A DNA stretch of 64,000 nt, taken from assembly GCA_037179515.1 (NCBI GenBank), contig JAXCGZ010000121.1:12501-76500 (forward strand), written 5' to 3'. The notes beneath the pieces were generated by a model that saw nothing but the letters and a program-made list of their open reading frames with translations, did not search any database and was not told where the DNA came from. This document shows, piece after piece, positions 1-12,322 of this stretch. Source of the stretch: Halocaridina rubra (Eukaryota > Arthropoda > Malacostraca > Decapoda > Atyidae). How positions within the stretch are numbered: the first letter of the stretch is position 1; the number at the start of each line of letters is the position of its first letter. The position numbers were made by a program, and so were the translations under genes.

Positions 1-135
1 GCGCGTTACCACTGTACTAGCCAGCAGGCTAGTACTAACTCCATAAAACCTGTAGCTTTGGTATTAGGTCTAGAAGAGCAACTTCTCGTAGGTTTATATT
101 CTGAGACCAAATCAAATAAATGGAATCTATTTTAC

Positions 136-298
136 CTTTATCATAATCGCCTTTGCAGAGAGGACGAACTCTGAGTCCTTCGCCAGGAGCAGCAGACGTA
201 ACCCCATTTTTCATGTGTTTGACATTTGACCAATCCAATTTGTTTAGAAGGACTGGATCATACAGAGGTTCCTCCAACTCTTCTGGGCCTACACTGGG
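136..298 (-). CDS. GNPNAT1: Glucosamine 6-phosphate N-acetyltransferase, one coding exon (partial gene)
   Basis: The enzyme acetylates glucosamine-6-phosphate using acetyl-CoA, a cytosolic step towards UDP-GlcNAc and hence chitin and glycans. Seen: 54 codons read from 298 down to 136. They contain EEPLYDPVLLNKLDW followed by APGEGLRVRPLC, which match the N-terminal part of the animal family (DPSLLKEVDW and HPGEGLVLRPLC in the human protein). An acceptor AG at 300-299 follows a long pyrimidine run on the minus strand, and a stop lies in frame just before it. A GT donor at 135-134 ends the exon in phase 1. The start codon must lie in an upstream exon (above 298) that I could not identify. The acetyltransferase domain lies beyond the left edge. 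The exon is short, so the identity rests on two conserved blocks. Confidence 0.75.
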
Positions 299-1116
299 CT
301 ATTAGAGGAAGAAAAAAAAAGGTTTGTCTTTATTCCAAGTGATTGTTAAAGTTAACAAGTCCTTAAGTCACCAATAGAAATAATCTGAATTAAAACATTA
401 ATTTAAAATAGAAAGCTGCAAGTACTAATACTTCCTCAGACGCGGAGCAAGGCAGACATAGAGTGTATATCAGTGATTGCGAATGCAGAACATTTTCTTA
501 CATGAGCTATGTCCGTGCGCAAGCCAATTTTAATTTGTTAAAGAAGGCACTTTTGGTCTAGCTAAATAATTGCCAGATCGGGAGAGATATGGATAAAAAT
601 ATGTTGTACATACAGCAGTAACAATACTACCCGTCATATAAACCCAGTCTTGCTTATCTTAAAAAATCAGCGATAACAAAATTGAAAATATTGAATAATT
701 CCTAGACATAATGATTAGTAACGTCGGCGATGTGACAACGAAACGCGAGATAATACATATGCCATTCGAAAATGATAAATATTTATATTTTTATCCATGT
801 GCAAATGAGAACATATATACATTGAGATTGGAATAATGAGATATTTTTGAGACGGTTCATCAACTCTTAGGTTAAGAAAATACAATTCAAGCGAAATACT
901 TACATAAATGAACAATTAAGAAATGTTGGTATATTATCTAATATTGCGTAATATGGAAAAATATGATACTAACACAAAAAACGTCTGCTGGGCGGTACAT
1001 TATGTACAACCTTGAGGGATTTAACCTACCACAAGTATAATGCCAGCAGGAAGCTTGGTTGACTCATTGGAACGAGTTTCAAGTCAAATGGGGGACTGGA
1101 AGAACATTAGCCTCAG

Positions 1117-1137
1117 ATACATCTATCTATCTATCTA

Positions 1138-1211
<74 letters not shown>
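1117..1211. repeat. (ATCT)n followed by (AT)n microsatellite
   Basis: Six or so ATCT units run directly into about 35 AT units. Confidence 0.95.
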
Positions 1212-1215
<4 letters not shown>

Positions 1216-2087
1216 ATCTTTTCTAAAAATCGGGAACTTAGTGGAATAATTGAAAGTATTGCAGGATTAATGTTCTTTTCTGCATTTCAAAATTTTATTA
1301 CATTCTTAGTAATGATGCCTATCTATGCATATAACTCTAAAATGATACAATTCATTCACATCTCTGGGACTTCTTTACACAAAGGACAGAATATCAAGGA
1401 ACCATTCATCAGCGGAAACCGAAGAGATCATCTGAGAAACAGATACAAATTGTAATCCGACTGAATTTCCTTAAGGTGAGTTATTTGCAAAATTAGAAAA
1501 AGGTGGATTCAAATCATAAGTACTGTAAAAGGTAGTAACCATCTTTGATATAATGGAAATACACATATGTCGAAAACTTTAATACTTGGAGTAGAATAAA
1601 GCTTCATACTGTTCATCGACAGTTGTGCATTAATGTACAGCTTTATTCACTGGGATATAATATGCGAAAATATCAGTAAGCCCGCTTTCACACTAAAGGG
1701 GCACGTCGCACGTGGCAAGCCAGTTAAATAAACATCCGGAAATATATGAAACCTTTCACACAGAAGTGGCGTGACACGTTCCATGTGCCATATATATTCA
1801 AAGCATCTACATACTGCCTATAAGCACGTATATCTTATCAAGCGACTGCTATATCTTCAGTTACGTGAAGAGACAGAAGATTTTAGAAGAACGATATGCA
1901 GGGACCTTCAACCGGGGTTAAAGTGGTGAAACTATATATTTCAACAAAAAAAAAAATCGCTTCACTGCTACTGTGATGGCATGTTTCTTCTACTTCTGGT
2001 TCGGAAAAAGTTCACTTTCCTAATAGCACTTTGTGTATAAAGATGGATATATCACTTATTAGTCCTTCTGTTTTCGCATTTAGATTT

Positions 2088-2339
<252 letters not shown>

Positions 2340-2669
2340 TATGATTGTGACACCGGGACAGGCAAAAAAGTTGCCCACATCAAGTCTGGGCCCAAAAAAA
2401 AAACATTAAAATGAAGAAAAAGTAGAAGCCTAACGATAACGCATAAATAAAGGAATAATAAGCAATATATGTGAATACAGGTCTGTTACGAAGGAAAAAT
2501 GTAAAGACGGAGTGTCAACATCCTTCAGACTGTATATTAGACCATATTCAGATTAACCCTCTCTTCAGTGGTTATGAAATGAACTATAATTAGTCTGCAA
2601 GATATCAGCACTCCGTCGTTTTATTTTTCCTTCGTAGTTGACCTGTGTGTGCCTGCGTTTTCATATTTC

Positions 2670-2754
2670 CATGATACATACATACATACATACATACATA
2701 AGCACAATTAGGTAATTACATAAATACATACATACACACATACATACGAGTGTG

Positions 2755-2834
<80 letters not shown>

Positions 2835-2878
2835 GTGTCGCAATTCCCTTTGCATTCACACACACATACATACATACA

Positions 2879-2914
<36 letters not shown>

Positions 2915-2932
2915 TATACATACATACATACA

Positions 2933-2966
<34 letters not shown>

Positions 2967-3026
2967 CATACATACATACATACATACACAAATGCATACG
3001 TACATACATACATACAATTAGGTAAT

Positions 3027-3113
<87 letters not shown>

Positions 3114-3132
3114 CCCACACACACACACACAC
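2670..3132. repeat. (CATA)n/(AT)n/(AC)n compound microsatellite cluster with two LINE tails
   Basis: Alternating blocks of CATA (about 2675-2700, 2862-2990), AT (2761-2822, 3030-3110) and AC (2821-2834, 3116-3132). The LINE-tail phrase CAATTAGGTAATTACA occurs at 2705-2720 and 3015-3030, each at the start of a microsatellite block. The long tyrosine/isoleucine open frames here are translation of the repeat only. Confidence 0.9.
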
Positions 3133-3634
3133 GTGCTGCAACCCCCTTTACAAGGGGTTTGGTCATGTCAGAGCCAATATTCTATCACTAGAAGATAAAC
3201 TCAGCCTTCCATTTCAACTGTGTTTCACTCGTCGCTAATACTTCCATATATCTCCTCATGAACAAGGTACCACCCTCCTTCCATATAATGTTACGCGTTC
3301 CACAACCAAATAACCAGAGACTCTAATTACAAGAGTTCTGGTTGTAATTTCCTGCCAGAAACCCCTCATATGTTCTGACTTTTCGTAGGATAAAAATGCC
3401 AATGTTATATTCCCAACCCCTCATTCCGTCCCATTTAGGTGACTTTTACAACACTCAAGGAACATGGAGGCGGTTCTCTTGTCCACTGTCTCAGGAGAAT
3501 GAAGAGATCACAATGTAAAGTGAGAGAAAAGAGAGAATGCACAACTGGAAGCAGGGGGACGCTAAATTTATCAGTTATATAGCTTCCGCCCCTAACACAA
3601 AAAGTTAGTCCATAACAAACATGAAACTGGAGGG

Positions 3635-3720
3635 GACCGCCGTAGCGTAGCGGTAGAATGCTTGACTCGAGAGGTGACGGGCTCGCGCTCGAACCCACGG
3701 CGGGGCGATAGGAAGGGTAT
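3635..3720 (+). repeat. tRNA-like SINE head
   Basis: The segment has a box A-like TAGCGTAGCGGTAG (about 3643-3656) and a box B-like GCTCGAACCC (3688-3697), spaced as in a tRNA-derived RNA polymerase III promoter. The ends do not pair into a convincing complete tRNA, so this is read as the 5' head of a SINE and not a tRNA gene. It lies just upstream of the 3779-3891 hairpin. Confidence 0.5.
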
Positions 3721-3778
3721 ACAGCCTTAAAGGGGGGTTTACACTGTCAAACGGTTCGTCGAACGCGGTTCGACAGAC

Positions 3779-3891
3779 AAGTGTTTGAAGTGATGTTCGA
3801 ACGTGTGAACGGGGTATTTGGTTGTCGAACATGGAACGTGTTCGACAACCAAATACCCCGTTCACACGTTCGAACATCACTTCAAACACTT
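3779..3891. repeat. Perfect 53-bp inverted repeat (hairpin), 7-bp loop
   Basis: Bases 3779-3831 are the exact reverse complement of 3839-3891, with loop 3832-3838. The arms are rich in GTTCGAAC-type sub-palindromes. The flanking 3725-3778 also carries related TTCGTCGAACGCGGTTCGAC motifs. Probably a fold-back mobile element, but no class can be assigned. Confidence 0.9.
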
Positions 3892-3939
3892 ACAGCAATA
3901 TACCGCGGAACTGAAGACGTTAGCTATTTGTTTGTTTGG

Positions 3940-4210
3940 TTTTTTTTTACACACTGGGACGGTGAAAGCAATTATCCTCATTGTGCCCAGGCACCAGGAA
4001 ACCATTGAAAGAAAGAGTAACAGCTTAAAGACAAGGCAGAAAGCAGAGAATGATAAACAAGAAATATGACAGGATGAAAGAATAATTAAAGTAAGGACGA
4101 TCTATAAAAAAAAAACACGAGAAGAAAAACAAAGATATATACAAATATGGAGTGTAGTGACTTGTCAGATGCGATGGATTAGTGAGAAATGTGTAACGTA
4201 TAAGCTTACA
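3940..4210 (-). repeat. Decayed copy of the CCCAGG/GACACC dispersed element
   Basis: Reads ACACTGGGACGGTGAAAGCA, then TTGTGCCCAGGCACCAGG, then GTGTAGTGACTTGTCAGATGCG. These match in order and orientation (reverse complement) the better copies at 18972-19276 and 25618-25912. Confidence 0.5.
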
Positions 4211-4251
4211 TTTAACTACACTTTTATATGAATAACCTGGGCACTTTGAAT

Positions 4252-4253
4252 TT

Positions 4254-4309
<56 letters not shown>
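4252..4309. repeat. (AAT)n microsatellite
   Basis: About 19 AAT/ATA units. Confidence 0.95.
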
Positions 4310-5360
4310 TCGTACATGCATACTGTATATGGTTGTTTTTTTACGGAAATAATATTCTATTCTACAAAATACATAACATATAATTGAATAGAGGGATATC
4401 ATTTATAATAAATAAGGGAAAATGCATTTTTCGCCTACCATGGCTGGATCAGGGGCGCCCATTCAATTTCAGAGGTTAAAAAAAGCGATCTTTGTCACCC
4501 AACCTTTAGAATAAATCTGACTGTCTGCATGAAGCATTTCAGTCCTTTTAAACTTTTACCTCGGGTATGATCAGTTGCCAATTACCCATAAAAATACCTA
4601 ATTTCACCTCGGGTATGAACCATTACCAATTACCCATTTAAAATGCATTCTTTATCCTATAAATTACATTAATTCATAAACTGTGGTAATTACATACCTT
4701 GTACTTATCCTTGTAGAACTTAGACACCGATGAATTCATGATGTATCAAATAAAAGACAAACTCTGCATCCAATGGAGTACAATTGTATATATATAAATA
4801 TTTATATCCCAGCTGTCAACTTGCTGTAGGTGACCATGATTTCCCGTTCACTAGTGCCATTTCCGCATTTTGCTGATTTATGCCTATTCTGAAGATGCAT
4901 GGTAACTCTTTCTTGTATTCTGTGAAAATTACCCTTTTGAAATCTTGTCTATAAATATTATATAGACAGAAGGTAATTCAGTTAATCACGGACATACTGC
5001 TTGTTTACTCTATTTGCGATTACGTTGACAACATCAGCTGTTTCAAGTCTCTTAGAAAAAAAAAGGGAGAATGAATATAAAGAGTCATGTACAATTATCT
5101 CTAAACTATTTCCTTAATAAGTACTAAATAAAACATAATAATTTACATGCATCTTTAAGAGCTAAGATTACAAATATATAAAATAAAGACGTGTTTAATA
5201 TAGAACACACCTTAATGTGAGTGTAAAGAGCAGAAATGCTCTTATGTTATTACAGTTAATAAGTTTTATTTTTATAAAATGCACAAAGGATTGGAAAGTA
5301 TTAAAACTACCAATAAACTGCGTATTTTTATATAGAAATTCCTTACAAAATCAAGGTATC

Positions 5361-8300
5361 ATGGCGACTATCATGGGGTCATCCATTATAATCAAAACAA
5401 TGCTGAACAACGAACGATTTGCGCGAGATATATTAAAGCAGAGTACCAGAAGAAATATCCAGCAACGAAGAAAAGCGAGAGGGACTCAAAATAGATCTTA
5501 TGAATGTGTATCATCGATGTTACATCTTCAAAATGAGGCAACATTTTCATGCCGTGAAAGAATGTGCGAGGTACGCAAATTTGCTGTGTACGACCCCATC
5601 ATTTGAAACGGTGAAAGAGACTTTATTTTCCAGAGTCACTTAAGAATTAGGATAATATGTGGTATTACAGTTAGTGTGAGCTAACATAAGCTTGATGACA
5701 GGTCAGTCTAAGAATATATAGGACGTTTTACCCTAGATGGTTACTCTGGGCCGGCTATCGTACTCGACTAGGTACGAATTTGGGCCTGATTAAGCCTTGA
5801 GAGCTCTCTTTACAAACTCTTTCTAAGCTCAATGACGATTTCGAATGTGAATTAGGATATTACTTATGAAGGTGATAGGGTATGCAAGTTTGTAAATGAC
5901 CAATTCTTCTCTAGTTTGCAAGGTCTTGGTAAAAACTCCAATATTTCCACAGACTTTTATTAGAGGTTTAGAGGCCCAATGCCATTTAATCCTAAATTAT
6001 TTAAACCTGTGTATATTGGACTATTTCGGAACTTTTACAAAGCGCCACTAGCCCCACACGGATAGGCCCCTATTGGGACTTTTCAAAGGCAACTTCAGAC
6101 CCCTTTTATTAAAACACGAGATTTAACAGTTTACACTCGGTTCATATGCCTTTATGTCATGGGACTCATTATTTTGCTAGTCAAAGCTTTATGGATACAT
6201 TCAGCATAATCTTGTTTTCTAAGCAGTTTCAATTGTTGTACTATGGGTATTATCTTTAATGTTTACAAATTGTTTTCCTTACATGCTGCCATTATTTTGC
6301 ATATATTTCAGGATATTAGTTGAAGAATTACATTAGTACAGAGCTTATCATATTTCTATGCTCATTGCTATGGAAATATAAAACACTGAAAAATTATATG
6401 AAGGAATTGGAAAACAATACTTTTTACTCACATCTTGTTTCTTAACTGTGAATGAACTAACCAACCTAAACCTAACCTTACCTAATATGATAAATTCTTC
6501 CGGATGTAAAAATAGAACATTTACTGATTTCCTTACAGTAAATTTCTGCATGATACAAATAATGTACTGTATAGGTAATCATTCAACCCAATTTTTTAAT
6601 TATTATATCTACTACTCTGCCACCCTGAAACCTTCAGCTAATGTCTTTGAAGTAAGACAGTTTATTATAGTAAGAAGCAACATCAAGAATATAATATTAA
6701 AATGTCACTGGTATAGGTTAAGAAGAGAAAAATGTTTTGCTGTGCTGTATAATAAATATTGATATTAAAGAGATTGGCCTTGCATATACTCTACTGTTCT
6801 TAGATATATTTTAATTTTAATTAATTAACCTGCTAGTTGCTGCCCTTGGGCAGCAACTGAAATCTACTTGAAATCACATGTATTAAGTACTCAAGGCACC
6901 CTTATACCAACCTGTCCATTTGTGAAACCATCATATAACAATACCTAATTAAGTATATACAAGACTAATTAATTTGTTTAGTCTGTACTTTCCTAAAAGC
7001 CTTGTTCACCAGTATTGCTTAAGGAAGCATTGAAGTATTCATTTTATTCAAGCATTTTTTCTTACATGTTTGATGTTAACCCTAGGATTCGTATCAGAAT
7101 AAATTTTACTCTGGCTTTCTGAAATTATAACTAATATCTGTTTTATCACATACCATTAGTATTTTTGAAGAATATATTCTTCATATCAGTATTTTAACCT
7201 CAAATTTGCCCATATCCAGCAAAATCAAGATGCTGTGAAATACCTGAACAATATACTTCTTTAACTATATGCAAATTCTGTATTTTTCAGAACTCAGAAC
7301 TGACATTTGATAAAGACTCCATATCAAAGCATCACCAAGTCGGTCTTTACTGTCCGTTCCATAGTAATCTTTCTCAAAACCATTTTTTACGTGATAAATG
7401 CTTCCTTCCTGGTGGATGGATAATATTTCGAGAAACCTTTGATCCTTTCAAGGTATTCTGGACTGGTCCAAATCAGAGCATTACAGTGAGAAGTTTTGTA
7501 ACTTCTGGTAAATGCTTTGATAATGGGAAAGCTCCTCCGCACTCAGCAGTAAGTAGGCTTTCATACTTTTGCATTTCTCGTTTCTAATTCTTATATGTGC
7601 ATCTGGAAAAATTTTCTCGTAATGTAATAATTGATAAGTATCATATCAACAGACAGCTTTTGTTTTAATTTTACTGAAAATTATAAAAAAAATTCATATC
7701 TCTCTACCTATATCTCTGTACTCTTACATTACTAACTGTGGCTGAATGTCTGTTAGCTATAACATATATACCTCTTTATACTGTAATGTATATTTCCTCT
7801 TATCAGACTGTGGGACCTTGGGATGCTGTTAAGGAAAAGAAAGAAAAATTCAGAGAAGCAAAGCAAGACTTGATAGAAGATATTAGGGAAACAAAAGCAA
7901 AAGTTAAGGAACAAATGGATGCAATTATTGAAGTGAGTGATAAGTATGACACGGTTTATTCTGATGACATCTCATGATTAAATAATGGGTAGTCCATGTT
8001 GGATTTTAATGCACAAAATGAAACTCTGATAGTAATATATTTTTAACACTAAAAATTCATTACAATGTATTTTAATGAAAAATATGGTTTTTTATGTTTA
8101 AATATATTGGTAAAAGATGTAACTCAAAAAACTTTTTTCTTCCAGCGAGAAAATATTTGGACTATACCTAACCTACTATGCATCAGCCGTATAGCTTGTT
8201 CTCCTCTGTTATGTTATTATGTGGTCTGCGCTGACTATAAATTAGCCCTTGGGTTATTTATGTTTGCTGGTTTTACAGATCTGGTAAGTTGCAAAGAGCA

Positions 8301-11300
8301 GGATATTCTACTCATTTTGCTCTGAATAAATGTACAGTATATGACTATTCTAGCACAAATAATATTCTTGTTGGTGTTGGTTTTCCCTAAGCTGCCTGCC
8401 CGAACAGCCCTGAGTCCCAAAGGGAGGTCGCAGCCTTTTTTTTTTTATTTTACAGAGCTCATGGCATATGTGATTATGTACTGTGCAGTTCTCCGTAATG
8501 TGTTTGATTGTATGAGGTAAAGTGATACATCCTGTACAGGCATTGTTGACAGAGTCTACCAGCCTCTTCCAAAAGATAGCTCTGAAGGGCTTGGTGGTGC
8601 CACACTCCTATTTCAAAAATATCTAGCATCGTTTATGTGTATGATGGGAGTATTGTGTATATCTTCAAATTGTTTAGTCTGTTACATTAGTGAAGACTTC
8701 CCAGATGACTCTTCTGTAATTGGTGTATGTCTGTTGCCATCTGGGGTGGTTCATATTTTGTTGGTGATGATGACGGGAAGGTCGTGAAAACCTAAGCTTT
8801 TGACACCTTCCTTATTTTGGAGGCAAGATTTGGTGAACAGAAGGTGATGCCTGATAATGATGGTAGGAAGGTGGCTTGGTGTGGAATATATGTTTAATGA
8901 ATGTTATTTAGGTTGAAAGGGTTTTCTGATTGGGTTTGTATTACCAGCCCTTTATTTGTATGGGTTGTATACAAACCAAACAGGCTTATTGGTGTTTGTC
9001 ACCACCCAGGACGGTGATCAGTGTATTAATGAAGTATTATAATTGTGGGTTGAATGTATTTGTGATTGTGCTGTCTGCTATGTTCCTAGTGCATACTTTC
9101 GGTTATAGCATTTCTGTGGTAGTGTCATGTGGGGAAAGATGGATTTTTTTAGTACATTGGTGTCCTTGAAGTTCATGGTTTTATGTACCAGGGTTCTGAG
9201 TCCTCCACTGCCAATCTAGTCTTGTTTAATTGGGGTTAAGTTATGAATTGTGGGTTTATTATGTGTTCTGTGTAGTATTGTTTCTTGTAAGGTGTCAGTG
9301 TGTATATTTGGTTGTTTGATGAAGTGTGTGTGAGCTTTTTTTTTATATTGGTCATACCATCTATTGTTGGACGCATGTGCTTGTAGTTGGGTCTTGGATG
9401 GCTTTCAATATCTTCGGCTAAAAGGAGTCTTTGAGAAATGACTACTGGTGAATCATTTCTTGGTGCGGGAAAACTTGTCTTGTGTACTAGATGAGATTAT
9501 TGCTCAGTTGACCAAAGCTTGTCATTAGTCATTTACAGAGTTTGCTGGATGTACAGTGTGTGCTATTATTGGTTTCAGAATACACTTACGGCACTTGGAA
9601 TCTTTGCTTACATTTACATATAAGTGACGATAAGTGAACTTGATTTTTATTGCAAAGATTGTGAAATGAAAGAATGCAATGGAGTCACGAAACCTATTGT
9701 GTTCTTAGTAACCTTTGTATCAACAGCTAGATGGATGGATAGCAAGAACCTTCCCCAGTCAGGCATCTCGTCTTGGAAGTTTCCTAGATCCACTGGCTGA
9801 TAAAATTTTGGTAGCCATGCTCTTCCTCTCTCTCACCTACGTTGGACTCATACCATGTAAGTTATTACGTAAACTTGTGGAAATACATTTCTAAGTATCA
9901 TTGCACTGAGATCTTTCTATCTTTCTATTAATTTTTTATCTATTCTTATCAAAAAAGTATTTAAATAATGGTTAAATATCATAACGTTATAGTTTTTCTT
10001 TTCCAAATGTTCATTACCAAGTTTCTCTTAGTTTAGTTATATTCGGGTGTAAATAATCATATTGATTTAGTAACGGGCATTATTATCAGTACAGTATTGG
10101 TATACTGTACTGTTTTTGTACACCACCAAAAATTAATGAAATAATTAGTTAACCTATTACTGGTATATCACTATAGTCATTGCCTTTTTAATTTTTTAAT
10201 AAGTTACGACCTTTTTATTTATATGTATTGCAGCTTTTCACAGCCAGGTTTACTGTTGCCATCACCAAGATATTTGTGAAGAGTTTCTTTTTCTTTCTAA
10301 AATTAACAAACATAAATTGTGAATTAAGTAAATAATTCCATAACCCTCCTCACTGTCTAAATTGCAGAAGTTGGTGCTACAGTAATTTTCGTATAAAAAG
10401 TACTACTACACTCGTGGTATACTCACTGTATTATTTATATAGGAATATTGTATTATTCTTGTTATAATATGGTAATATTACTGTAATGTTATTATTACCA
10501 GTAAAGTGTTTTGCTTTTAATGGTAAACATTACTCTTCAATATTTATGCAAGTTAGGAAGTACATTTGTGAATATGAGGCTTAACTAACATCCTTTATTT
10601 TGGATCATAACCTGAACAAATGAGGGGGAAGAGTATGTTTATTTTTCCTTTTCTTTTCAGTGCCTCTGACTGGTATCATTATCTATCGAGATGTGTTAAT
10701 TATTGCTGGAGCCTCGTATGTTCGGTATAAAAGCCTTCCTCCCCCAGTTAGTAACACCCTTGAAGTTTACATTATGTAGCTTACATGTATTTCTTATTTC
10801 ATTCTTGCCAAAAGCCAGAGTATTTATTTTGTAAGCACTGTTCTTATTATTTATGCTGAATGAATACAATATGTGCATGATATGTTAATCCATATATTTG
10901 CTGTAAGTGAATTGTTAAGATGATATTTTTCATGAGTATATGTACTATTTCTTTTATTCATGGTATGTTTCCCATTAAATCCTCTTGCCTTTTATATGGA
11001 CAGTGCTGCAAGCTATCTAGACGCTTAAGCTTATGCAAATGTATAGTTGATGTTTACTTTTATATGTGCAATGTTTAATAAGCTTTATATTAGGTGTGTT
11101 AGCCATACTTAATGCTTATGTCACCATATTCTCAGTGAATCTCTTTAGCTTTTTTTTTTTTTATTGAAGCCCATTGGATTTTCTCTCTCTTTGTTCATAA
11201 GCCAAGAAGTGTCTTGTGTTTTTTGTTCAGTATAATTTCAGGAATTTAGTTAAAGATTCAGTCAGGTTATTTGCTATATTTTTAGTAACCATTAATAGAT

Positions 11301-12322
11301 ATTAGTAAAGGCACTTAGAAACAGGTAAAAATAGTCTTCCTGGCAGGTTTAGTGTTGCTGTATGAGTCAAAAGTTACTTCCTGTGCATAAACAGCAGAGT
11401 TGTTATTAGCTGTATAGTTACATCTGTGTGAATCATGACAATATCGACTTTTCATTTTTTTTGTGACAGAGATATTTTATGTAGTCTTAAGCTACCAGCC
11501 TTGATTGCAGCAATTAATTTCAAAAACTTTTTTCTATTACCATTTATATCACCAGCCATTTTCTGAAATGAGGAAATTGATAGAAAATTCTTCATTTAAT
11601 GTATAGTTTCAACATTAAGTTCTTTTATTTTATTGTCGGATATAATACTAAAATACTTGCATAAATTTTTCATATCACTTCTTGTATATTTTCTTTGCAG
11701 CAATTAATTACGTACTTGTACTACAAATTGTCTTATTTTCTATTAACAGAAAACTATTGCTCGTTATTTTGATGCCACCCACGCCACAGCTCAGCTGGCA
11801 CCAACAACTCTGAGCAAGATTAATACTGCTGTTCAACTGGGACTCATCACGGCATCTCTTGCAGCCCCAGTTTTTGCTTATTCAGACCATTACTTGTTAA
11901 AGGGACTCTGGTGAGTCACTTAGAAATAGGGCTTCATTTCCTATGAGTGGAAGTGGAGTTGGTGTCATGTTATTGTATAGCATTAACTCGCATGCTTTAG
12001 AAAGTTTACTTAAACTTTTTCTTGCATGTTACTTGATAAAGTGGTACTTGGGCGAATATTACTTCTTAATATGTAGTTTTCTCTCATCAGATATACTGAG
12101 GTAATCATTGGTCCTTAGAGAAATTTTTTAGTTAATTTATTTTCATAAATTTTTTAATTATTACGGTACTATAGTTTACCCATGTCAACTACCTATTCTC
12201 AGAAACAATTTAATCCTTTTTCTTGCAGGTGGGTGACAGCAGCTACTACAATGGCATCAGGGATTAGTTACATCTTCTCTAAGGACACTTACAAAATTTT
12301 GAAGAAGATGAAAACTAGCTAA
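5361..12322 (+). CDS. CRLS1: Cardiolipin synthase (CMP-forming), mitochondrial
   Basis: Joins CDP-diacylglycerol and phosphatidylglycerol to make cardiolipin in the mitochondrial inner membrane. Exons: 5361-5570, 7291-7548, 7807-7932, 8146-8283, 9727-9856, 10661-10746, 11750-11910, 12229-12322; 400 residues. All junctions are GT/AG and all phases agree. The CDP-alcohol phosphatidyltransferase motif D-x2-DG-x2-AR-x9-G-x3-D-x3-D is complete (D243, D246-G247, A250-R251, G261, D265, D269) and crosses the exon 4/5 boundary. Hydrophobic stretches follow the TIPNLLCISRI block typical of the family. Exon 1 is inferred: ATG at 5361 in ATCATGG context, 70 arginine-rich, almost acid-free residues like a mitochondrial presequence, and a GTACGC donor in the right phase. 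Human CRLS1 is about 300 residues, so this N-terminus is long. Candidate AATAAA signals lie at 13408 and 13734. Core exons are near certain; exon 1 about 0.55. Confidence 0.9.
8370..9560 (+). repeat. Dispersed element 'B', interrupted copy in CRLS1 intron 4
   Basis: 8370-8515 (CCCTAAGCTGCCTGCCCGAA onward) and 9405-9510 (GGAGTCTTTGAGAAATGAC) match successive parts of the more complete minus-strand copy at 58262-58690. About 890 bp of unrelated, unrecognised sequence lies between. Intron sequence; no coding content. Confidence 0.45.

Noticed and set aside
2716..3191. Long open frames of tyrosine/isoleucine and CMYV/HTYI repeats
   Set aside because: They are translations of (AT)n and (CATA)n microsatellites on both strands. 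The same holds for those near 20160-20507, 21920-22233, 54245-54536, 59533-59914 and 63461-63884.
6466..6484. CCTAAACCTAACC phrase resembling the arthropod telomere repeat
   Set aside because: Only about two units, which is within chance for AT-rich sequence.
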